Made by a program: the position numbers and the translations under genes. From assembly GCF_034190915.1 (NCBI RefSeq), contig NW_026947484.1, positions 134,948,982-135,012,981 on the forward strand: a stretch of 64,000 nucleotides of DNA, written 5' to 3'. Of the stretch, positions 41,640 through 52,850 are shown one piece after another (the stretch's first letter is position 1; each line of letters begins with the position of its first letter). Source of the stretch: Cavia porcellus. Lineage: Eukaryota; Chordata; Mammalia; Rodentia; Caviidae. The notes beneath the pieces were generated by a model. It was not told the origin of the DNA and ran no database searches. It saw only the letters and a program-made list of their open reading frames with translations.

Positions 41640-44510
41640 ATATATAACAGTTATAACATTAATGTAAATGGTCTCAATTCACCTACTAAAATAAACACTG
41701 GCAGAATGGATCAAGAAACAACATCCAATCCATATGCTATCTACAAGAAACCCATCTAACCCAAAAGGAAACTCACACACTAAAAGGATGGAAAACAATA
41801 CTTCATACAACAGGAACCCAGAAAAAAGCGGGGGTATTTATTCTGTTTGTAGACAATGGGAACTTCAAGCCAAGAATGATCGGGAGATAAAGAAGGTCAC
41901 TACACACTAATTAGGGGAAAACTTTAAGAGGAAGAGATAACAATCTTAAATATATATGCATCAAATTCCAGAGCACCCAGTTATACAAAGCAAGTATTAA
42001 CAGAAATGAAAAATCAAATAAGCAATAACAAAATTATAACAGGATTGTAACACACCATTGATACCAAGGGACAGAGCAACCAAACAGAAAATCAGCAAAG
42101 TAATAACAGACCTGAATCACACCTGTGAACAAATGGACTTGATATACAGTGTTCCATCCAACAACATCAGAATACACATTCTTCTCAGTAGTACATGGGT
42201 CATTCTCTAAAATAGACTATATATTAGAGACTAAGAAAACAATCAAAAGAATCAATGAATCAAAGAGTGAGTTCTTTGAAAGAATAAATAAAATTGATAA
42301 GCCCCTAGCCAACCTTATTTAAAAAAGGAAAGAAAAAACTCAAATTCATGCAATAAAGAATGAAAAAGGTGAAATCACTACAGACTCTGTGGAAATACAG
42401 AGGATCATCAACACCTATTTTAAAAACCTCTGCTATCATAGGTTCGATAACACAGGAGAAATGGAGAGATTCCTAGAAACATATGAAATACCAAAGCTGG
42501 GTCAAGAAGGTGTAAAACTGCTGAATAACCGAATTTCTATTAGTAAAATTGAAAATGTAATTAAATCCTTACCTACAAAGGAGAGCCTAAGCCCAGACAG
42601 ATTCACTGCAGAATTCTAGAAGAAACAAAGAAGACAATGCCAACACTCCTCAAACTCTTCAATGTAATCAAAAGGCAAGCAATTATTCCTAAGTCATTCC
42701 TGGAAGCAAATATTAATCTAGTATCAAAACCTGAGAAAGATTCAACTAAAAAAGAGAACTATAGGCCAATCTCCCTAATGAACATATAGATGCAAAAATC
42801 CTCAATAAAATCTTGGCAAACAGGATGCAGCAAATAATCAAGAAGACTATACACCATGATCAACTGGAATTCATTCCAGGCATGCAGTGATGTTCAACAT
42901 ACGTAAATCAACAAATGTAATCCACCATATCAATAGAGGCAAAATAGATGCAGAAAAAGCTTTTGGTAAGGTCCAACACTCATTCATGATAAGAACATTA
43001 CAGAAAATTGGAATAGATAGTCTTTACCTCAATATGATACAGGCCATCTACAAAAAACCAACAGCCAGTATCATCTTAAATGACCAAAAACTGAAGGCCT
43101 CTACCTTAAAATCAGGCACAAAATACACAAAATAAGGATGTCCTTTATCACCGCTCCTATTCAACATAGTACTGGAAATACTAGCCAGAGCAATTAGACT
43201 AGAGAGAGAAATAAAAGGGGTAAAGATAGGAAAAGAGGAAGTTAAATTATCATTATTTGCAGATGACATGATACTTTACATAGAAGACCCCCAAAACTCC
43301 ATTGAAAGACTACTATATATAATAAACAAATACAGCAACGAAGCTGGATACAAAATCAATACTCAAAAATCAACAGCATTCCTATACACCAACACCAAAA
43401 TCACTGAGAGAGAAATAAGAGAAGCCACACCTTCACACTAGCATCCAAAAAAAATAAAATATTTAGGAATTAATCTCAAGAAAGAAGTAAAAGATCTATA
43501 CAGGGAAAATTATAATGCCTTGAAAAAAGATATTGAAGAGGCCCTCAGAAAATGGAAAGACATCCCTTGTTCATGGATAGGAAGAATAAATTTTGTGAAA
43601 ATGGCCATTCTCCCAAAACTGTTATACAGATTCAATGCAATCCCAATGAAAATACCATCAACATACCTCACAGATCTAGAGAAATCACTTCTAAAATTCA
43701 TCTGGAACCAGAAGAGACCTAAAATAGCAAAGGCAGTTCTAAGAAGCAAAGGCAAGGCAGGAGGCATCACAATCCTTGACTTGAAATTATACTACAAAGC
43801 TACTGTAATAAAATCAACATGGTACTGGAATAAAAACAGATCTGAAGATCAATGGAATAGATTAGAAGATACAACCACAACTACAAATACACTCAACCAC
43901 CTTATCTTTGATAAAGGGGCCAAACAGGTTCACTGGAAGAATGACAGTCTCTCTAATAAATGGGGCTGGAAAACCTGGCTCTCCATATGCCAAAAACTAA
44001 AACTAGACCCATGCCTATCACTATGTACTAAATTAAAATCTAAATGGATCAAAGATCTGAATATTAAAAAAAGAAACACTAAATCTGTTGGAATACAAAT
44101 CAGGTAAAAATCTTGAAGACATATGGGTAGGTAGAGAATTCATGAACAGGAATCAAACTGCATGGGAAATACTTCCCAGAATCAATAACTGGGATCATAT
44201 CTTATTAAAAAGTTTCTGCACATCAAAAGAAATCTCCAGGATAGTGAAAAGAAAATCCACAAACTGAGAAAAAATGTTGATGAACTGTCCCTCAGACAGA
44301 GGACTTCTGTCTAAAACATGTAATTTTAAAAAATCAGATCCCTAAAATTCAAAGACCCAAATTCAATCCAAAAATGGTATCTGAGATGAATACACAATTC
44401 TCAAATGAAGAAGTACAAATGACAAATAAATACATGAAAAAATGTTCATCATCATTAGTCATTAGAGAAATGCAAATTAAAACCACACTGAGATTCCATC
44501 TCATTCCAGA
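41640..44510 (+). pseudogene. L1 B ORF2 relic (endonuclease, reverse transcriptase, C-terminal)
   Basis: Endonuclease start AACATTAATGTAAATGGTCTC at 41657; linker deleted in part near 42230. Reverse transcriptase: NRISISKIENVIKSLPTKESLSPDRFTAEF (42527-42616), then [35 protein letters not shown] (42950-43010), [10 protein letters not shown] at 43137 after a stop, [12 protein letters not shown] at 43256-43290. The longest intact stretch, 195 codons at 43520-44107, covers [31 protein letters not shown] to the SVGIQIR end. It is the least decayed ORF2 in the window. Confidence 0.85.
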
Positions 44511-45593
44511 AAGAATGGCCAGGATCAAGAAAAATACCAACAAATGCTAGAGGGGGTGTGGGGAAAAAGGAACTCTCCTGCACTGTTGGTGGGAGTGTAG
44601 ACTGTGCAACCACTGCAGAGGTCACTCTGGAGATTTCTCAGAAAGCTGGGATTGGAAGTCCCATTTGACCTAGCTATTCTACTTCTAGGCATATTCCCAG
44701 AACTGAAAACATCATACCACAGTGATATATGTGCACCCATTTTTATAGCAGCACAATTTGTAATAGCCAGAGCTTGAAAACAACCTATGTGTGCATCAAC
44801 TGAGGAATGGATAAAAAAGTTGTGGAGACAAGAAGATGGAGTCTTGATAGGTAGCTGGGTAGAGAGCCTCTCAGGGAAAAACAGCTCAGATGCTGGAATT
44901 TGACAACAGGGAGAGGGCTGAACAAAGGGAAAGGGATTCTTGTAACCCAGGAGGAAACTGAGGAAACAGAAAAAGGGGAAAAGGAAGGAAAAACGTGGGT
45001 GGAGGCCTGGAGCCAGACATGCTCATTGAGACTGGTCCCATGCTGTGCTGGGCATGCTGGGCATGGAGTTGGGACAATTCATGCTCACACTGAAGCCAGG
45101 GCCGCCGATAACGGGAGCTGGTGAGGACCCAGTGCAGCTTGCAGTGGAGCCAAGGTGGAGAACTGCATTAAGTCGCCATGAGTGCTGCAAATTGAGTCTC
45201 GTGGTGGGTGTGGCCGGCTGGAAGACATACTGGAGTTGGGCAGAATAGGCCTGAGTCTGGCACCACCATGGTGTCAGTCAGCGGCCCCTAGCCCAAAGAG
45301 GACTGGTGGGCCCTGCTTGGGCTGAGTCACGCCCCTGGTCGGGACCCAATACCAGGGACAGAAGTGTCTCAAACCTGTGATGTCAGCAAAGCATAGACTA
45401 ACGTGCTTAAGGGATTCTTCGGTTGACTGTCTCAGAGAAGAGGGGCCAGCCCATAGTCCCTATTGTGTACCTCCGATAACAGCAAACTGGAGAAGACAGC
45501 AAGCCCCCAGCCAACACGCTTCAGAAAAACCGTAAGCAATATGGAGAGGGCCTGAGAACTCCACCACACACCTGTCTGAAAGAAATCAGAAAC

Positions 45594-46729
45594 ATGACAA
45601 GAGAAAGAAATAAGAAAAAACCTCCAGCCGCTGACTCTGTGAAAATAAGCCCAGAAGAGCTAAATACAGAAGAGAACCAGTGCAGCAATCATGCAATATT
45701 GGCCACAGCATCAGCGGATATAAAGAAATACCTTTGTGACCTCATAGATGAATTTAAAACTGAAATTCTAATCCAACTGAGGCAAGATATAAAAAGATTA
45801 ATTAAAGAAATGCTAAGCCCCTCTCAAGAAGACACAGATGGAATAATAGAGGAATGCAGAAAAGGAAAAGAAACTGTTGGTGAAGAATATAAACAAAATC
45901 TAGACAACATGAAACAGATCCAAAGAGATTACCAGGAAATTAAAAACTCCATTGAAAGCTGCCACAATGCCTTGACAGAAACTAAAGTTAGCCTTTCAAA
46001 ACTTGAAGATAGATTTGCACTGTGTGATCGTGAAAGAAAAGACCTCTTAAAAATAACAAGGAACCAGGAAGTAACAATTCAAAGGCTAGAAGATGACAAG
46101 AGGATCTATAACTTAAGAATAAAAAATGTGAGCAAAAAAGTAGGAGTAACCACAAATCAATTACAAAGGCTACTCACAGAAATAATTAAGGAAAACTTCC
46201 CAAGCATAGGAAAAAGAAATAATTATCCAGATAAATCAGGCATACAGAACTCCAACCAACTACAACCAAAACAGACATATAATCTACACCCAGACATATA
46301 ATAATCAAGATCCCAGAAATTCACCACAAGAACAGAATATTAAAAGCGGTCAGAGAAAAGAAGCAGATCACCTATAAAGGAAAATCCATCAAAATAACGA
46401 CAGACTTCTCAGCACGAACTATCAAATCGAGAAGAGCCTGGAGTAAAGTAGTCCAAGCCCTGAAATAAAATAACCTCCAATCCAGATTGATGTACCCTGA
46501 AAAACTCTCTCTCAAAATTAATGGAGAAATGAGATGTTTCCAAGACAAGGAGGAACTGTGGGAGTTTGTGGCCACCAATTCAATCCTTCAAAAAATACTG
46601 AAGGACATTCTAGAGAGAGGAAATAAAATATCAGGATTCCAGCGACAGTGGCAGAGCGGCCTTGATGAACTGGGTACACATTGGAATGAAGGAGAAAAGT
46701 GGACAAATAATAGCAGAAAAGTAGACTAG
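45594..46729 (+). pseudogene. Element C ORF1, nearly complete
   Basis: Open for 235 codons from MTRERNKKKPPAADSVKISP. Residues ~25-80 (ADIKKYLCDLIDEFKTEI), a heptad-rich coiled coil ~80-150 (KQIQRDYQEIKNSIESCHNALTE, SKLEDRFALCDRERKDLLKI), then the RRM-like start RLEDDKRIYNLRIKNV. A frame change near 46225-46290, coinciding with a ~19 bp local duplication of CAGACATATAAT (46272 and 46291), shifts the frame. The rest reads IIIKIPEIHHKNRILKAVREKKQITYKG and RTIKSRRAWSKVVQALK, then one TAA stop at ~46464, then NNLQSRLMYPEKLSLKINGE to the natural end RKVD at 46729. Expected full length is about 375 residues, typical for ORF1p (RNA-binding trimeric chaperone). The start ATG is chosen from the open frame and good alignment with element D. 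Confidence 0.85.
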
Positions 46730-47329
46730 CAGAGATGAGGCACAGAAGGTGGGCTATAATCTCTAATATAGATAGTCTTGATACACTAACAAAAAGAAAC
46801 ACAGGCAGAGTAGATCAGGAGATAGGTCTATCAAGATGCTCTGAATAGGATATATATACTTAACCTGAAAGAGGGTTAATAATCTGAAAGTCAAAGATGA
46901 GAAAACGATGCTCTATGTGACAGGGAACCAGAGAGAAATAGGGACAACGTGTCCAGCAGCTGCAGATAGGTTGGAAAGTCATGACACTTTTGTGCAGTGG
47001 AGAACTACTCAGCTATAAGGAAGGAAAACTTTGTGGCTTTAGTAAGTAAAGGAATACAGCTCAAGATCAAGCTCAGGGGCAAAAAGGTTCAACATTACTT
47101 AGATAGATGACGGGTTGCCCCCTAATCTAAAAACTAAAGGAGTTGTTGGGACCCAAAATATAGAAAGCACCCTGAGAAAGGGAAAGGGGAGAAATTGCCT
47201 AAAAAAGGAAGACAGAAGACATTGTTAATAGTGTATCAGGATTTAAAAGCCACATTAGTCTTACTGCTCTATTTAGTTTGATTTTCTTTTGTTCCAGTCT
47301 GTCTACTCATACTAGATTTGAGGGTACAA

Positions 47330-48400
47330 ACAGCTATCCCCAAAATAGCAGGATATACTATGGTAAATATCCTTAATTCCCTACTAACTTAAACTGAAGC
47401 CCAGTAGTATTTACATTGTCTTACTATGACTGATCTTATTTGAAGCTGGTTTGTTAGACCGCTGTTTTTGTCTTGACTGATTTTATTCAAATTTGGTATG
47501 CTTGATAGTATCAAGTCTAAGAGTAGAGGCAACTACTCTGAAGATGACAAGATGTAATAAAACACCCATTCTGGTTTGATTATTAATGCTTTTGAAGTCC
47601 TACAGTGTCTCCAATGTTATGTTTTTATTAAAATTGCTATGTAATGCTATGTTAAATTATGTCTGATGATATAGATAATTCTATTGAAAATAACAAGAGA
47701 AAACATAGTAAACTACTGTAGATCACCTAATATTGTAGTTTTATATGTCTTTTTCATTTGTTTTTTCTAGGAATTTGTTTTGTTGTCTTGTTTTGACCTT
47801 TTTTCCTTATAATACAGAAAAGATACTTATAGATGTAGAGATTCACACATGGGGAGAATTTCTAAAAAATTTATGGGAACAGATTATATAATGCACAATG
47901 TAATGAACAGATACTGTGAAGAAGAGACACTAAGATACCCAGTGCTAATTCTGTAGCATTATGATATAAAATCTAGCAGGATATACTATGGTAAATATCC
48001 TTAATTCCCTACTCCCTATTATTCACTGTTCAGAGTGATATTAGTCTAGTCTCTTATGTTTAATTTCAGCATATGTAAAGATATGGACAGTACTTTGAAG
48101 AGAATGAGAGACATTATGGCAGCCATTGTTGACTTCCCTAATGTCTGGTCTTGAAGACCTAAAAAGCCTTCATCATCCTGTTCTGATTAGATTAATGCTA
48201 TAATGTTCAGTATGTATTCACTGTGTGTGAAGATGGGGACAACTATTTGGAAGAAAACTAGAGACAATATGATAGACAGTGAAGGTCTCCAATGTACTTG
48301 CTTTGAAATCTGTGTTTCTTCAAATTGTTTGCTTATGATCTGTTTTATTCTGTTCTGTTCTGTTTAATCTTACCCTCTTTAAAATAAAAAAATAAATTTA
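47330..48400 (+). repeat. Repeat-built 3'UTR of element C
   Basis: A 39-base sequence starting AGCAGGATATACTATGG occurs exactly at 47347-47385 and 47975-48013 (628 bp apart), each opening a similar block. Inside are diverged ~130-150 bp units with the core ATTTTGAAG-A-A-AAGAGACATTATGGTAGCCATTGTTGA followed by a T/G-rich arm (TTGAAGTCCT, TCTGTTCTG, TTTATTATGTGTGATAGT). The same units occur in B, D, E and F. Confidence 0.75.
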
Positions 48401-48403
48401 AAT

Positions 48404-49134
48404 AGTTGTGGTATTTTTATACAATGGTATAAAGAATGATCACACTGTGATTTTTATAAATAAATGGATACAACCTGAGACCATACTCATAAACAAAATA
48501 AATCAAACTCACATGTATAAATACCGTATAGTCTCCCTAGTGTAAGAAATGGTAAGAGTACATAAGATTTTATGGTAATCATGAATCCCCATTACATTGC
48601 TTTGAAGCCTTATAAGGTTTTCATTCATTAATTGGAATGGTTTTATTCTGGTTTCTTTGATTTTATTATCTGTGATTGTGTGAACAGATATTTTGAAGAA
48701 AACAAGACATTATGATAGCCATTGCTGATTTATTATCATCTTGCTTTGAAGTTCTACCTTGCTTTTGTTTTTCTATTTCCATTGGTTCTACACTGTAGTA
48801 TCTTATTGGATTTTATTATGTGTGATAGTATAAACAAACTTTTTATGGAACATAAGAATATAATAGCCATTGTTCGTTTTCTGTTATTTGGTTCTGAATG
48901 CTCTGTAATACTTTCATTCTCTTGAATGGTTTTATACTATTTTGTTATGTTTGATAATATTGTATGTAAAGATATGCGCAACTATTTCAAAGAAAGAGAT
49001 ATTATGGTAGCTACTGTTAATATCGGGTTGTCTTGTGGTAAAGTACTGTGTTGCTTACAATGTCCTGTTCTGATCTGCTTTGTTCTGTCCTTTTTTGCCT
49101 TAATCACTTTAAAATTAAAAAAAAAACTTAAAAA
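48404..49134 (+). repeat. L1 B ORF2 tail and repeat-built 3'UTR
   Basis: L1 B resumes after C (ATTTTTATACAATGGTATAAAG...). From 48560 three units of the ~150 bp repeat follow, with cores near 48685, 48845 and 48985 (GACATTATGATAGCCATTGCTGA, GAATATAATAGCCATTGTTCG, GATATTATGGTAGCTACTGTTAA). Matches 60410-60880 of element D in reverse complement. Confidence 0.75.
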
Positions 49135-49148
49135 GAAAGGATAGAAGA

Positions 49149-49432
49149 CATGTGATAGAGACCCAGAAACAGGCAAGGGTAGTTATTCTATTGGCAAACA
49201 AAGTGGATTTCAACCCAAGACTGATAGAGACAAAGAATGTCTGTAGATCTTTGTAAAAGGAACAATCTAAGAGAAAGATTAACGATTATAAATACATAGT
49301 AACCAAATAACAGTGCACCTAACTATATAAAACAAATACTAACGGACCTGAAAAATCAAATAAGCAATAATAAAATTGTCATGGATGAATCTCAGTAACC
49401 CACTGACACAAATAGACCAACTAGATAAAAAG
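49149..49432 (+). pseudogene. L1 A ORF2 relic resumes (endonuclease)
   Basis: ACCCAGAAACAGGCAAGGGTAGTTATTC...CAAAGTGGATTTCAACCCAAGACTG is the direct continuation of the frame interrupted at 40058, and equals P1 12850-12950. Confidence 0.8.
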
Positions 49433-49443
49433 AATCAACAATG

Positions 49444-50123
49444 CAAGGATTTATGACAAGAATTATCTGATTTATAGATAGCCTTCATTACTAAAGGGGT
49501 CTAAAAGCCAACTGGTTACAATCACTATTGCTATCCCTTAAGAATTTTCTGGACATGGATCTTGCCATAATCTGCCTTTTCATACTAGTGCTCATGCTTT
49601 AATTATACATGCTTTAATTGCTTGAAAAACTTGTTTATTCTTGCCTACAGGCTGTCAAATTCGGAGTGTTCAGAAACCAATGAAAAATGTGCCAGACTCC
49701 TTTTACCGGGATCCACTAGATCAACCTTGTAAAGGAGTTCATAACTGCTACACTGCAACATGATTCTAGCCAAGGCTTCTTAGATTAGCTCTCTGGAGAA
49801 GGCCCCTGACTGCAGTCTTCCCTACACTGATCCTTCTCAGTTCAAAGCAGCTAGATGGAAACTAGCTCTTCTCCCTTAACCACAGTTAGGGATACATTTT
49901 CAAGGAGGGGAACACTATAGACAACTAAGTTAGATGGAAATATTGTAGTAGTCTGACAAGACTCAGCCCTCAAGGATATCAGTGCAGAAGATGGGAATGC
50001 ATCAAGGCTGTTCCTCGAGCCAGGCATGGTAGCACATGCCTATAATCCTGGCATCCAGAAGGTTGAGGCTGGACAGCCATAGTTCAAGGCCAGCCTGGAC
50101 TACATAGCAAGACCCTATTTCAA

Positions 50124-50162
<39 letters not shown>

Positions 50163-50601
50163 AACTAAAAAAGACTCTGGCTGGAGGTACCTCTGAAAAA
50201 GATGAAAGTCTCAATGGTCACATTTGCATTCTTCCCTAAGGGACAAATGGAAGCTCAAGATTTCCTTTGAGATTTCTATTATTTCATTAGGTGTAGGCCA
50301 TCCTTTCCCAACCACTAAGACTAAGACTACTAAAACTAAATGAGCAAAGATAACATTATAAGATTATAGACCAAGATTAATGATGCCCTTGCTACCATTG
50401 GATCAATATAATCGAAGCAAAGATAATAATATTGGTTGATTGTAATTTTGACTCACATGTAACCTCCTCGTGATTTTGCTCTATAAAGCTTCCTTTGAGA
50501 AGGAGCAAAACATTTAGGAACCCTCTTGTCTCTCAGGAGTTATTATTTCCCATTCCTATCCCCATTCCTTTTATCCAATAAATCTTCTTACCTTTAAAAA
50601 T
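49444..50601 (+). mobile_element. Retroposed ERV-derived transcript (3' internal part + LTR, polyadenylated)
   Basis: Duplication AATCAACAATG at 49433-49443 and 50602-50612. Internal part to about 49905 is non-L1 and ends with a polypurine tract (AAGGAGGGG, 49900-49908), as immediately upstream of a retroviral 3' LTR. The LTR-like part has a CTATAAAGC TATA-like box at 50481 and a CCAATAAATC polyadenylation signal at 50576; the copy stops 15-20 bases later in AAAAA. An 11-base duplication plus an end at the polyadenylation site means L1-machinery retroposition rather than integrase-mediated insertion. A B1 (50014-50158) lies inside the LTR. Translation upstream of the polypurine tract gives only short open stretches; no intact viral gene is present. 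Confidence 0.65.
50014..50158 (+). mobile_element. B1 SINE with (CA)n tail
   Basis: CGAGCCAGGCATGGTAGCACATGCCTATAATCC; CAAGGCCAGCCTGGACTACATAGC; CCCTATTTCAAATA then (CA)16 at 50126-50158. Confidence 0.9.
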
Positions 50602-50612
50602 AATCAACAATG

Positions 50613-52850
50613 AAATATTAGAACTGAATCAAACTTTTGAACAAATGGACTTAGTAGGTGTCTACAGAGTGTCCCACCCCACATCACAATACATATTCTT
50701 CTCGACTACACACAGAACGCTCTCCAAAATAGACCAATACTTGCTCATAAACATACTTAGGTAAATACAATGAATTGAGGTTGTCCCATATATACTATTA
50801 GATCACAGTACAATGAAATTAGAAATAAATGGCAAAAGAAACCACAACAACTTCATAAACACATGGAAATTAAATAGCACCCTCCTGAGCAACAAATAGC
50901 TGATAGGTGAAATTTAAGAAGAAATTATGCATTTCCAAATACTGTCAATACAATATACCAGAATTTACAGGACATAATGAAAGAAGTCCTATAAGGGAAA
51001 TTTACAGTGGTGAGTACTCACATCAGGAACACAGAGTGAACTCAAATAAACAATCTAATGTTAACTCAAGCTTCTAGAAAAAGACTGAATCAAGCCTAAA
51101 CCTTGTATGAGGGAGGAAATTATAAAGATCAAAGCAGATATTAATGGAATAGAGATTAAGAAAATACAAAGGATCAATGAATCAGAAATTTTCCTTGAAA
51201 GATTAAATAAAATCTACAAACCCTTAGCCAACCTCAACAAAGAAAGAAAAGACTCAAATTCACGCAATTAGAAATCAGAAAAGTGAAATCACAATAGATC
51301 CAAATCCAAATCATCAATATCCACTTCAAGAACCTGTATTCTAATAAGATTGAAAACTCAAGAATAAATGGACAGCTTCCTAAATACTATAAATTACCAA
51401 AACTAAATCAAGAAGACATAAAAATTCAAAACAAACCAATGTCAGTCAATAAAATTGAAGATATAATTAAAAACCTACCAACAAAGGCCCTGATGGATTA
51501 AGTAATGAAGTCTACAAGAAATTCAGAAAAACTCTAATACCACTCTTCAATGAATTTGAAAGGGAAGCAATGCTCCCAAATTCATTCCCAGAAGCAAGCA
51601 TTTCCCTAGTATCAAAACCAGGGAAGGATGCAACCACAAAAGAGAACTACAGCCCAATCTCCCTAATGAACATAGATGCAAAAATCCCAAATAAGATACT
51701 AGCAAACGGAATGCAGCAAATCTTAAAAAAGACTATATACCATGACCAAACAGGATTCATCCCAGGGATGCAGGGATGGCTCAACCTACATAAATCAATA
51801 AATGTAATACACTATATTAACAGAGCCAAGGACAAAAGTCCTATGACCATCTCAATAGATACCAAAAAGTTTTTGACACAGTGCAGCATGCATTCATGAT
51901 AAAAACCCTACAGAAAATTGGAATAGATGGTCTGTATCTCAATCTGAATAAACCACCTATGACAAACCTGCAGCCAATATCAAACTAAATGGACAAAACC
52001 TGAATGCTTTCACTCTAAAATCAGATACAAGAGAAGGATGTCTGCTATCACCACTCTTATTCAATATAGTTCTAGAAACATTAGCTGGAGAAAGACATAA
52101 GAGAAAGACATAAAAGGAATATGGATAGAAGTTATCATTATTTGCAGATCACATGACACTCTTCATAGAGGACAACAAAAACTCCACCAAAAGACTTTTA
52201 GTTTTGGGGCTGGGGATTTAGCTCAGTGGCATAAGCGCCTGTCTTGCAAGTGTGTGGTCATGAGTTCGATCCCTGGTACTAATAAAAAATTAAAATTAAA
52301 ATTAAAAGACTTTTAGTTTTAATAACCAAATTCAGTAGTGTAGTTGGGTACAAAGTCAACATTCAAAAACTCAATAGCCTTCCTGTGTATAAATAACAAA
52401 CTCATTGAGAAATTATGGACCTCATCTCACTAAAAAACTTCTGCATAGCAAAAGAAATCACTAACAGAGTGAAAAGATAACCCAGAAAGTGGAAAAAAAT
52501 CTTAGCCAGTTTCTCTTCAGAAAAGGGACTAACACCTAGAACATACAATAGTTAAAAATATCAGATCCCTCCCAATATAAAAACCCCGTTCAAAAATAGG
52601 TATCTGAAATAAGTATAAACTTCTCCAAAATACAAATTGCAAATAAATATATGAATGTTCAACTTCAATAATCTTCAAGGGATGCAAATTAAAACAACAA
52701 TGAGATTCCATCTCACTCTAGAAAGAATGGCTATTATCAGTAAACCAACCAATAAGAAATCCTTGGAGGGGTGTGAAGGGAAGGAACCCTTCTCCACTGT
52801 TAGTAATAATGCAGACTGGTGTAACCCTGTGGAAATCAGGGTGAACACTA
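50613..52850 (+). pseudogene. L1 A ORF2 relic, end of endonuclease to C-terminus
   Basis: TTGAACAAATGGACTTAGTAGG, ACCACAACAACTTCATAAACACATGG, then reverse transcriptase: a 109-codon stretch (51570-51899) with [44 protein letters not shown] and [31 protein letters not shown] at 52040 is 'GCLLSPLL', and TTTGCAGATCACATG at 52141 shows FADD mutated to FADH. The C-terminus reaches 52850. Decayed, with stops in every region. Confidence 0.8.
52206..52303 (+). mobile_element. ID SINE in L1 A
   Basis: 17-base duplication starting AAAAGACTTTTAG at 52189-52205 and 52304-52320. Near-consensus head, older middle (GTCTTGCAAGTGTGTGG). Confidence 0.95.

Larger units (their letters stand above)
44826..48403 (+). 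mobile_element. HAL1-like element 'C': L1 5'UTR + ORF1 + repeat 3'UTR, ORF2 almost absent
   Basis: Target-site duplication AGTTGTGG (extended as AAAAGTTGTGG / AAATAGTTGTGG) at 44818-44825 and 48404-48411. Order: 5'UTR 44826-45590 beginning GACAAGAAGATGGAGTC; ORF1 45594-46729; a short endonuclease-start fragment ('GTCAAAGATGAGAAAACGATG') around 46880; a short ORF2-end fragment ('GCAGTGGAGAACTACTCAGC', 46990); then long repeat-type 3'UTR 47330-48395 ending CTCTTTAAAATAAAAAAATAAA. About 3.6 kb. A known precedent is HAL1 ('half-L1') of mammals. Confidence 0.75.
40059..49134 (+). mobile_element. L1 'B', inserted into L1 A ORF2; itself split by element C
   Basis: Target-site duplication GAAAGGATGGAAGA / GAAAGGATAGAAGA at 40045-40058 and 49135-49148. 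5'UTR of ~145 bp monomers (40062-40510), ORF1 (about 40540-41600), ORF2 (41640-44825, resuming 48412-48550) and a 3'UTR of ~150 bp tandem repeats (about 48560-49130) ending in TTTAAAATTAAAAAAAAAACTTAAAAA. Element C (44826-48403) is nested near the ORF2 end. Without C it is about 5.5 kb. Confidence 0.85.

Noticed and set aside
43520..44107. 195-codon open stretch as a possible host gene
   Set aside because: It is the L1 B ORF2 C-terminal reverse-transcriptase region, matched by P1, M1 and A.
50002..50214. ORF with a Cys-Val run next to a short conserved-looking segment
   Set aside because: Antisense B1 plus (CA)n; B1-derived segments recur across the window.
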